From positions 95,067 to 159,066 of the forward strand of contig WNYE01000093.1 in NCBI GenBank assembly GCA_021396245.1: a stretch of DNA of 64,000 bases. The letters are read 5' to 3'. The position numbers were made by a program, and so were the translations under genes. The notes beneath the pieces are model-generated. The model made no database searches. It worked only from the letters and a program-made list of their open reading frames with translations, and had not been told where the DNA came from. Positions within the stretch are counted from its first letter, which is position 1; each line of letters starts with the position of its first letter. This stretch comes from Sporothrix humicola (lineage: Eukaryota > Ascomycota > Sordariomycetes > Ophiostomatales > Ophiostomataceae). Positions 1 to 8,649 of the stretch are shown piece by piece.

Positions 1-536
1 CGGGCAAAGTGCTCAATTTCGGGCTTATTTTGGGTGATGACCGACGGGTGGGGGCGCTCGGCGTGTGCAGCAATAAACTTGGGAATGTTGTAAATCTCTG
101 TGTTGTCGTGGACGCCCGGCGTCACTTCGCGCAGACCCAGCGGCTTGTAGCCATTGTAGCCGCCGTTTTCGAGGTCGGCGCGGTACTTGAGCTTCTCCTC
201 CGTCGACAGCTCAAAGACCTCCTTGCCAATGGCAAACTGGCGGTCGACCTCTTCCTGCGACAGACCAAAGTTGACAATGTAGAAGAAGCCAATCGTCTGG
301 ATGGCGGCCTCGAGTTGCTTGGCCAGAGCTTCCTTGCCGCCGGGTTGGTCAAAGGTAGAGAGATCGAGAGTAGCAAGCTGGGCCCATTCAACTGGTTGTA
401 AACTGTCAGTAAATTGCCAAACTATCTTGGTATTTATTCAAAATAACTCACGATCATATTTGGTCTCTGGGACCTGCTTGTAGGCCAGGCTGGGAGCCTC
501 TGTCGGCTGAGCGGGTGCTTGAACTGCGGCGGTCAT
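1..536 (-). CDS. 2OG-Fe(II) oxygenase, isopenicillin-N-synthase-like (C-terminus off window)
   Basis: Minus-strand gene whose start lies at 536 and whose 3' part runs off the left edge. Exon 1 is 536-452 (begins MTAAVQAPAQPTE), intron 451-392 (GTGAGT..ACCAG, 60 bp), exon 2 continues from 391. The joined protein shows the N-terminal DIOX_N domain typical of plant/fungal non-haem iron, 2-oxoglutarate-dependent oxygenases: an AIQTIGFFYIVNFGL-type segment followed by FELSTEEK and an NGGYNGYKPLG loop. The HxD..H iron-binding core should lie beyond the window and cannot be checked. The family hydroxylates, desaturates or ring-closes small molecules in the cytosol. Its place beside a hydrolase, amidase and transporter suggests an oxidative step in the same pathway (inference). 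Family assignment is firm; the substrate is unknown. Confidence 0.87.
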
Positions 537-1014
537 GTTGTCCAAAGTGTGTTTGGTAGTTGAAGCTGAACGTGTTACTAGATTATGTCTATGGAATTTC
601 AGACTCCCAGTTCTTCATCAATAATCTTAAAGCTCACTGGCAATGCGTCAATATTTATCAATTTTATGACCGTTGAAAGTTCACCCCGTATGCGACACCG
701 AAAGTTATCCCCGCATGATCCGCGGCCCCGGATTCGTCGACTCGTGTATGTTGGTAAAGTTTGGGTGCCGCTTATCGATTAGAACCCTCCGGCACCTGAA
801 CTACGCCATAATGGCGCCATTTTGCGTACTGCGGAGGGTATCATAATATCCTCCGCCGTGGACAATTTCAAACCAGCAAGGAAAGGGGGAACTAAAACAA
901 AGTTCCGCTTGTAGGTTAGTCAATTTAATTGTCATTATTTTTGCAGCTCTATATACAAATAGTGAGATAAAAATGCACCGACATTCATGTCGTCATTCTT
1001 CACTCCGCTTCACT
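537..1014. promoter_or_regulatory. Intergenic region with inverted CCCTCCG/CGGAGGG repeat
   Basis: This is the upstream region of the 2OG oxygenase and the 3' flank of the PuuE-like gene. No convincing coding sequence is seen. An 8-bp inverted repeat, ACCCTCCG (784-791) and CGGAGGGT (832-839), encloses a perfect 10-bp palindrome ATGGCGCCAT (811-820). A further TCCTCCGC lies near 849-856. CGG-based inverted repeats are the usual binding sites of Zn2Cys6 regulators, so this is a candidate operator for the cluster regulator at 8650 (inference). Confidence 0.4.
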
Positions 1015-2084
1015 TCATTCCGTCGCCTTCGTCTCCTCCGCGCCCTCCATCCACTTTCCTTCCGGCTTGTACGGGAACTTGGCGCGCATGTGCTTGGCAA
1101 TGTCCCGGCGCGTCGTGACCCAGACACCCGGCTTCTCGGAAATATACTGCATGAACTTGCGCAGCGCCTCGGACCGGCCGGGCTTGCCGGTGATGCGCGT
1201 GTGCAGCGGAATGTTCATCATCTTGCCGCCTTCACGGTACAGGCAGTCAAAGGTGTTTTTCAAGTACTGCTCGTACGTCTCCGCCACCGAACTGCCGAAG
1301 CCGGGCGACATGTGGAACTTGCCGTCATTGCAGTCGTAGTTGTAGGGGATCATCAGCATGCCCTCGCGTTCCGACTCGGGCAGCGTCTTTTCCCACGGCA
1401 GATCGATCCAGTAGGGAACGTCATCGTTGTAACATTCCGACGACCACAGGAACTCGCCGCCGACGCTCTTCCACACCTCGGGAAACAGGGAGCGCGTGTT
1501 GGGCGTGCCGCGGCCAAAGTAGGCGCCAACGGGCATCTCGCCGGTCACTTCGTGCAGCAGGCGAATGTTCTCAGCAATGTAGGCCTTGTCTTCTTCAAGG
1601 CCATATTCCCAAATGTCAAGCCACCGGACACCGTGGCATGCAATCTCGTGGCCATCTCTCACCAGTGCCTTGGCGTAGGTTGGGTTGCGCTGAAGTGCGA
1701 CGGCAACGGCGTATGTCGTAAAGTTCCAGCCAAAGTGCTTGAACAGGCGGAGCAACCGCCAAGACGCTGCCCTAGAGCCATATTCGAAATCCTGCTCGCC
1801 ATTCACGTGCCGACCTTCACGACCACCACCTGATGCGCCCTTCTCCCACAAGTACGGTTCTGAGATCGGGTCGCCGTCCAGCACGTTGCGCTCGCCTCCT
1901 TCTTCGTAGTTCAGCACAAACGAGACGGCAATACGTGCGCCGTTGGGCCATTGTGGGTCAAAACCCTCTTCTCCGAATCCTGAAATATCAGTTAGCAAAG
2001 TGTAGCTCGTAGGCCATAAAAAGTAAGCCACGACCTACCCTCAAAGTCCCGAGGGAGCTGTAGTGATTCTTCGACGTGAACCAT
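1015..2084 (-). CDS. PuuE-type allantoinase / cyclic-imide hydrolase (polysaccharide-deacetylase fold)
   Basis: Two exons, 2084-2039 and 1979-1015, with a 59-bp intron (GTAGGT..TTTCAG), give 336 residues. Joining the exons restores the conserved N-terminus LPRDFEGFGEEGF followed by NGARIAVSFVLNYEEGGE. That segment and DGHEIACHGVRWLD are hallmarks of PuuE-like (cofactor-independent) allantoinases and cyclic-imide hydrolases within the NodB/polysaccharide-deacetylase superfamily. These cytosolic enzymes open cyclic amides such as allantoin or cyclic imides. There is no signal peptide, which argues against a chitin deacetylase. The gene is divergent from an amidase across a 621-bp promoter rich in GATA sites, so the pair could act in series: ring opening, then hydrolysis of the resulting amide (inference). 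The family is clear; the substrate could be allantoin, an imide or another cyclic amide. Confidence 0.85.
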
Positions 2085-2705
2085 TTTGATGTGTTGGTAA
2101 ATTAGTGTGATGGTAGAAGAGAAAATCGGTAGTAAAGTTCGTGTTTGCTCAAACCAACGTCAACTGTCGACAAAGATGTCCTGGCCACGAAATAATATAC
2201 ATAGCCAACGTGGGACTACGTAAATGATCCCACATCGTCATATCTTATCGTGGCTGTCAATTGCCGGCTTATCATTATCGCATTGCATCCGGCAACGGAC
2301 CTCCGTCGCAGTCAGAGATAAGGGAGGCGGAGGTGGTCCGACATAACGTTGTTAGCGGATGTCAGCCGATAAGAGTGGGTCCTCTGGCGGGGCTCGGCGG
2401 ATGAGTCCGCCAATCACGTATTACAGTTCGATACGACCTTCGGTGGTAGCGAACCAGGGCGATTGGGAGCAGACAAGCAGAGATTACCCGCTCTTCCCCA
2501 TTACCATAACTAAAATAAACAAAAACCGATAACGGAAGGCAGGGGAAGGAATAAGCAATGGGTCACATTGTATGTTGCTTTTACACCTTTTTCGCGATCT
2601 TCTTGAAAACTTTGAGCTGACCGGCCCAAAAGATCTAAATCCAACCCCTCTTCACTGCACATCTTCACGAAACAACTTGACATTCTCAAGATTCTCAAGC
2701 CAACC
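2085..2705. promoter_or_regulatory. Divergent promoter with five GATA sites and CGG-N6-CCG palindrome
   Basis: Shared upstream region of the PuuE-like gene (minus) and the amidase (plus). Five HGATAR motifs lie within 130 bp: CTTATC at 2244-2249 and 2268-2273, TTATCG at 2275-2280, AGATAAG at 2316-2322 and CGATAAG at 2367-2373. Such sites bind AreA/NIT2-type nitrogen regulators. An inverted repeat GGCGGA-TGAG-TCCGCC at 2396-2411 has the CGG-N6-CCG layout recognised by Zn2Cys6 dimers of the Ppr1/UaY kind. The combination suggests nitrogen derepression plus pathway-specific induction (inference). Confidence 0.5.
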
Positions 2706-4304
2706 ATGCCTGTCACTGAAGAAGACGTCCTCCAGGTTGCCCGCGAAGTTGGGTTTGACGTACCAGAACACGAACTTGCCGCCTACACGGAGCTTCTCCA
2801 AAAGGCAGAGGCCACCTTTGAGACGGTCGCAGCACTCGACGACTACCAGCCTGTGCCCGACTTGACGAAAACGCCGAGGACAAATGTGCACCGGCCGGAG
2901 ACGGATGACAACCCGCTCAACGCTTGGGCATGGAAGTGCCATTGTGAGCATGCATCGCCATTTTCCACACTATTGGCCGGGCGCACAGTCTGTTTCAAAG
3001 ACAATATCGCCATGGCCGGCGTGCCGTGTCTGGTCGGCACCGACAGCTTTACCGACTGGACGCCGAAGATGGATGCCACCGTCGTGACCCGTGTTCTCGA
3101 AGCTGGCGGCATCGTTGCAGGCAAAGCAGTGTGTGAGAACTTGTCACGAGGTGCGGTAAGCTGTTCTGCTGCGACAGGTCCGGTCCATAATACATACGCT
3201 CGTGGTTACAATGCCGGCGGGAGCAGTTCCGGTACGGCCGCACTTGTGGGCAGCGGCGCCGTTGATATGGGTCTAGGATGTGACCAAGGCGGCAGTATTC
3301 GCATCCCAGCTGCTATGTGCGGCCTGTACGGAATCAAAGCAACAACAGGCCTCGTCCCTTACACCGGAATTGCCAGCAACGACGCATCTGTCGACTATGT
3401 TGGCCCCATTACGAAGAACTGCACAGACTGTGCCACTTTGTTGCAGGCCATCGCTGGGGTAGACGGACTGGATGACCGGCAAGGTCCTGGAACACCCTTC
3501 CCTGCAAATGTGCCGGCGTACAAAGACAACTTGGTCTATCCAACAACGTCGGCACTCCCACTAACTGGCCTCCGTATTGGCGTTCTGGTTGAAGGCGTCA
3601 ACTGGCCTCAGATGGACCCCGCTCTGAAAGCGTCTTTCCAGTCAGCAGTCGACGGTTTCCGCAAGCTCGGCGCTACTGTCACGGACGTCTCCATCCCACT
3701 TCACACCCAAGGACGCACCATCTACAGTGTCCTCTCCAAGATGGGCAACCATATGGGCATGCGTGGCCAGGCAACTGGACGGCGACAAGTGATCTTGACG
3801 GACTTGTTGGAGAAGAAGGGCGGCACCAATCCCTACGACCCGGCTTCTGTCGCAAATATGGGCGTCGTCAGCAAAGAAGGCTTGCTATCAGGCGCTCTTG
3901 GGTGGTCGAGCTACCCATTGGCGTATGCCAAGTCAGTCAATCTCATGCGTAAGCTGAAGGATGCCTATGACGACGCACTGAAGAATGTCGGCCTTTTGAT
4001 CATGCCGACGACACTAAAGCCAAGCACACCACTGCCGGGCACAACTGTAGCTGAAGTTGCCGCCATATCACCACTCACACATATCGCTGCAGGCGCCGGT
4101 CTCACAGAAAACACGTCACCATTCAATGGTACCGGCCATCCTGCACTTGCGATGCCCATTGGCTTTGTCCCGTCTAAAGAGAACCCGGCTATCAAAGTGC
4201 CTGCCAGCTTGCAGATTGTGGGGAAATTTTTCGAGGAGGAACTCATTCTTCAGACGGCATTTGCCTGGGAAAGCGCGTACGACTGGAAGAAGGAAATGCC
4301 GTAG
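2706..4304 (+). CDS. Amidase-signature family hydrolase
   Basis: Intronless, 532 residues. The amidase-signature Ser-Ser-Lys triad is complete and correctly spaced: Lys98 in VCFKDNIAM, Ser173 in GYNAGGSSSG and nucleophile Ser197 in DQGGSIRIPAA. The N-terminal ~75 residues form the small helical domain seen in bacterial-type amidases. The enzyme cleaves carboxamides to acid plus ammonia; it has no signal peptide and is probably cytosolic. The start is the first ATG after a leader that contains no upstream in-frame ATG. It shares a GATA-rich divergent promoter with the PuuE-like gene, which could supply its half-amide substrate (inference). Length and motifs fit the family; the substrate is not determined. 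Confidence 0.92.
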   Translation: MPVTEEDVLQVAREVGFDVPEHELAAYTELLQKAEATFETVAALDDYQPVPDLTKTPRTNVHRPETDDNPLNAWAWKCHCEHASPFSTLLAGRTVCFKDNIAMAGVPCLVGTDSFTDWTPKMDATVVTRVLEAGGIVAGKAVCENLSRGAVSCSAATGPVHNTYARGYNAGGSSSGTAALVGSGAVDMGLGCDQGGSIRIPAAMCGLYGIKATTGLVPYTGIASNDASVDYVGPITKNCTDCATLLQAIAGVDGLDDRQGPGTPFPANVPAYKDNLVYPTTSALPLTGLRIGVLVEGVNWPQMDPALKASFQSAVDGFRKLGATVTDVSIPLHTQGRTIYSVLSKMGNHMGMRGQATGRRQVILTDLLEKKGGTNPYDPASVANMGVVSKEGLLSGALGWSSYPLAYAKSVNLMRKLKDAYDDALKNVGLLIMPTTLKPSTPLPGTTVAEVAAISPLTHIAAGAGLTENTSPFNGTGHPALAMPIGFVPSKENPAIKVPASLQIVGKFFEEELILQTAFAWESAYDWKKEMP

Positions 4305-4574
4305 CATGTACCAGAAACATATTCATTTTTCAATTGGACATTATTTAAGACTCGTCTAATTTATTCATTTTGCATCAGAACTAATTTCTCTCTTTTTTTT
4401 TCTTTTCTATAACAGTCCGTTCAAGTTCTTCTTTACTTAAAAATGGAATCAAAGTTATGGGAAAGAAAAGTAAAGATATTTAAATATGGGCAACTAGTCA
4501 TCTTTAAATTTAAACATTATTTATCACCATTGCTAACTAGTTAAACGTACATGTCAGACGACCTACTCCTGCAA

Positions 4575-6499
4575 TTACACCGTCTCTTTTGTTCCGTCCT
4601 GATTGTTACGGCGTCCATTTGACGGCTTATGAAGGGTTGCAGCAACATCGTGCGTCATGCGCTTCGTCCCGTCGGTCGTAAAGAAGGCAAAGATGATAGC
4701 AACGCCGCTGAATGCAATTGTGCTGAGAAACACAGTCCGGTAGGCATCTGCCGAAGCCTGCTTGTAGGCCATTGTGCCCACATCGATGATGGTTGCGTTG
4801 ATCCCAGGCACGTCAGCCAATGCAGCAGAGCCCGAAGCATATGCCGTGAGGAAAAGCGATACCGATGATTCCGGAAGTCCGGCGGAGATCAAGGCTGGTG
4901 GTACTTCCGCAGGTATGGTCTGTGCTAGTCGATTGGACAGGATAACCGTGTAGACGGCGGTGCCAATTGTGCTGATGGTGTTGCGGATGCACCCGGCAAG
5001 ACCAACGGCAGTGCCAATATCATTCTGGTCGTCGATGACAATGCCGGCCATGGCGAGACCGACAGAGTCGGTGTAACCGAGCGCCCAGCTACCGAGAGTG
5101 ATAAGAACAGCAGTCGTAGTAAGGTTCGTTGGAGACACACAGGCGACACCTGAATGGGGACGAAATCTATCAGCAACACATAATAAGTAAATATGAAAGG
5201 GGGTTCATGGAAACGGACTTACCACCAAGAAACGCTCCGCCGAGAATTGTTCCGGCCACGAATTGCCACCGCTGATTGCCCAAGCGGCGCCCAAAAATAC
5301 CCGATGACAGTTGACCCAAGTTTGTTCCAGCACCTACCAAACAACACAACAAACCACCTCGAATCAGGTCTGTCTCGTAGAGGCCAAAGACCATCTGCGG
5401 CCACAGAATACTAAATGCATAGTAGACCGTCACCGAGATGGACAGAACCATGACGATAGAAAACCACTGAAAGTTCTTCAAGATGCGTACCGGCACGAGA
5501 GGCTCAGACAGATTTGCATAGACCTCCCAGATGCCAAACACGATGAGTGCCACACCACCAACGACAATGGTGGCGATAACGCTGGCCGAGCCCCACGGGT
5601 GCATGGTGCCTCCCCAGGACAGACCCATGAGGAATATCAACAGGCCACCCACAAAGAGCACCAGTCCAACAATATCAAATTGTCGAACATATCCGAGGGC
5701 ACGTTGACCAGGATGCTTCATTTGAAAGTTGGGTGGGAAATAGAAGAGTACCCAGCACGCGACAGCCAGGGCATTGAGTCCGATCATGAGATAGTAGCAG
5801 GGCCGCCAGCTGCCATAGTACGTGACAAAGGCGTACGAGATCGCCGGACCCATACCGGTAAAGGGCGTGGCCCAAATGTAGACGAAGCCGTTGGCCAAGA
5901 ACCGGTGACGCACAGGCACGAGCTCGGCGGTGACAAACACAACCGAGATCTGCGAGGCGGCGCCAAGGCCAATCAGCGTGGTGCCGCCGATGAGCGTGTT
6001 GATGCTTTGAGCAGTCGCACACACGATGCACCCAATAAGACCCAATGCAGAACCGCTGATGAAGAAGTAGCGGCGGCCAAACAAGTCAGAGAGGCGGCCG
6101 ATAAGGAGAAGGCCGATGGAAACGGTGAGTGTGTAAGACAGAGCGACCCAGTTGAGGTACTCGCTGGGTCCAATGTCGGCGTTGATGACAGTCAGGATCG
6201 CGGCTGCAAGTGCAAATCCACCGACGCCCTGAGGAGCGATATTGTTAGCATGTGGGACTCGTACTTTTTTTTTCTTGAAGAGACAGAAAACATACCGAGC
6301 CAAATGATGCACCACAGGCGACCATGGTGCCCCAGAAATAGACGCTGTAGTAGTAGTTCTGAGGAAGTTTGTCGGCTACCGTCTCGAAGCCAAAATCCTG
6401 CGTCTCGGCATGGTCAATCGTGGGTTCGAGATCAACATCTTTGACGACCTTCTCTTGCGTGGCCAAGGATTCGGCCTCGGTCTGCTGTTGTTCTGACAT
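4575..6499 (-). CDS. MFS transporter, TRI12 (fungal trichothecene-efflux-pump) family
   Basis: Three exons, 6499-6296, 6228-5223 and 5149-4575, with introns of 67 and 73 bp, give 594 residues. An acidic, Gln/Glu-rich cytosolic N-terminus of about 45 residues is followed by roughly 14 hydrophobic segments. The signature loop LIGRLSDLFGRR occurs after TM2-TM3, and NQRWQFVAGTILGGAFLGG spans the second splice junction. Layout and length match the TRI12 subfamily of drug:H+ antiporters at the plasma membrane, which export or sometimes import small molecules. The 3' end converges with the amidase 270 bp away. As the only transporter in this cluster it is the likely import/export route for the pathway substrate or a toxic intermediate (inference); it should not be read as proof of trichothecene production. 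Confidence 0.9.
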
Positions 6500-7119
6500 T
6501 TTGCAAGAAGAACGAGCTTCGTGCAGTCGAAGTTGTTCCTGGCTACTCAAAGTAGCAGATGCGAATCGAATAATAATAATACTTGAATTGAAGAAAAAAG
6601 GAAATAAAAAGAAAAAAAAAGAAAAAAAAGAAAAAAAGAAAAAAAGAAGGATGATCAGCTAACTTAATGATTATGTGCATTATCGGCTTGCTAAATCAAC
6701 GCGCAGATATAACGAACTCCTCCCCGACAGGATGCCGGTAAGTGGATGCTACCAGGCTGTCGGGTACATGGTGAGGCTGTCACCGCACTGCGCCGCGCGT
6801 GCAAATCAGGCATGACCAGTTATGCCATGCCGACGACGTTAATTCGAGCCTTGTTTCAGCATTTACCTATGGGTTTCCTATTAGGAAAGATTTGCATCGT
6901 TCCAAGAGGAAGGAGGCTCTGTTTCCTCCGCAAGTGGCGCACGTGGTGGTGGCCGCTAGCCCGCCATTTCCCCAGTTCCTTGAAAGACGGCACTAGGCGG
7001 GGAGTGGCAAGGATATTTCCGGTAGGCTATTTCTTTCCGGTCTCCGGTCTCCGTTCACGTGTTCACCAAACTTACCACGGGGAAGAATCTCTCCATCTCG
7101 ACACGCTACAGGCATAACC
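6500..7119. promoter_or_regulatory. Divergent promoter between MFS and aldolase genes; purine tract
   Basis: No supported gene. A purine-only stretch of A-runs broken by G occupies about 6586-6650, just upstream of the MFS start. Near 7019-7040 two CCGG motifs bracket a pyrimidine-rich stretch (CCGGTAGG..TTTCCGG), and CACGTG lies near 7056. These could be regulator sites but are not diagnostic. Confidence 0.3.
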
Positions 7120-8090
7120 ATGGCTGATGCTCCTGTTCAATGCAGCTTTCTGGATGCTGCTATTGCCAACGCGGAAAGGTTGATTTATGTATCTGGAGGC
7201 GTAACACGTAAAAGAAAGGGTCTTAATGATGGGTAGCACACTTTCTAGCTCAAACATTTACACTGCCAAATCACAGGCCAACAAAATACAAAATGACATC
7301 CTTCACTGAGCGTGCAGCCAACCGCATCCTCCTTGGCGCCTATCTCGCCATCGAGTCACCCTTCTCGGCGCACTTGATGGGCGGTGCCGGATTCGACTGG
7401 ATGCTCGTCGACATGGAGCACTCGCCACTGTCGGCGCGCGACACAACCGCCCTTGTCCACGCCATTGCGGTGGGTTCGAAAGGCAAATGCGCCTCGCTCG
7501 TCCGCATCCCGGCCTGCGGCGTCGAGTGGGTCAAGTGGGCGTTGGATGCCGGCGCCGCGGGCATTGTGGCGCCCATGGTCCAAAGCGCCGAGGAAGCAGA
7601 ACGGTTGGTCCGGTTTGCCCGCTACCCCGCCGCCGGTGGGCAGCGCAGCTTCGGCCCGTTCAATGCTCCGTGGGCCGATCTAAGCGCGGACAGTGACCTC
7701 AACAAGTACGTTTCCAGGACAGCTCCCGACGTGGCGGTCATTGCCATGATCGAGTCCCGGGACGGGCTGGCACACGCCGAGGCTATTTTAAAAACCAAGG
7801 GGATTAGTGGGGTCTTCGTAGGCCCCGTGGATCTGCGACTATCAATGGGCCTCGCCGGCGCGGACGGCGTTGAAGAGGAATATACCCAAGCCCTCGAAAC
7901 TATTGCACAACTCGGCAGATCACTGGGCAAGGTGGTCGGTATTTTCTCAGCATCGCCGGACGCCATCCGCAAGCATGTGCGAATGGGCTTCAATTTTCTG
8001 CTCGTGGCGGGCGACAGCACAGCATTGGTTAATGGCGCCAAAATGGCACTGGATGGATCAGCCCAGGTGTTACGAGAACTCAAGTTGTGA
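7120..8090 (+). CDS. HpcH/HpaI-family (class II) aldolase
   Basis: Two-exon model, 7120-7178 and 7277-8090, giving 290 residues. The short first exon encodes MADAPVQCSFLDAAIANAE and is joined over a 98-bp intron (GTTGAT..TCACAG) that keeps frame into FTERAANRILLGAYLA. Starting instead at the ATG at 7293 gives 265 residues and is the conservative alternative. The core is typical: GFDWMLVDMEHS, LVRIPA with the catalytic-region Arg, the metal-binding Glu in AMIESRDGL, and GVFVGPVDLRLSMG. The family performs metal-dependent aldol cleavage of 4-hydroxy-2-oxo acids to pyruvate (or glyoxylate) plus an aldehyde. In this cluster it could be the carbon-carbon bond-breaking step that feeds central metabolism (inference). 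Family certain; first exon moderately sure because the donor is weak. Confidence 0.85.
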
Positions 8091-8649
8091 TGTGGGCTGG
8101 AACATGGCGTTTAATGGACACAGCTCATTATGTAGAAGCTTCCGTTTTGACAAGTACCAAAGCAATTCAATTTCAATACTTGCATGACTCGTCCCACTGA
8201 GTAGCGCTCTTATTCGGGCATCAAGTGGATCACAATGACACATCTGGTGCAGGAAAACTGCAGCCGACAATGCGCTAATGATGAGCGATGTTGACATTTA
8301 CCCCACGAATTGAGGGGAAACCACGATGAAGCGCACTTTGATTAGCGTGAAGTACCACAGCCAAGGGAGCCCACCTCCACATTCGCTTTAGACACCCTAC
8401 CTCGTGGTTCACACGAACAACGGAAGCAATTATTGGCACTATTTTCTATTGATAACAATTCATTGGTGTTGGAAATGTTGGCATGTGCATTGGCACCCTA
8501 AACTTCTGGTCCGGCAATGAGAATGTTCGCCCTTCCTTTCGTGCCTGAAGTGACTTGTTCGGCTCCTCTCTTGACATCCCCAGCCTTAACACCTGCACAA
8601 ACACAGAATTCAGATTACAAGGTCACCAAATAGCAACGCCAGACCCATC
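8091..8649. other. Intergenic, no gene seen
   Basis: 559 bp between the aldolase stop and the regulator start. Only short open stretches, no conserved motif and no obvious repeat are visible. It must hold the aldolase 3' end and the regulator's promoter. Confidence 0.4.

Noticed and set aside
4575..6499. TRI12-type transporter as evidence for trichothecene biosynthesis.
   Set aside because: No trichodiene synthase or other pathway gene is nearby; the family is broad and includes many unrelated exporters.
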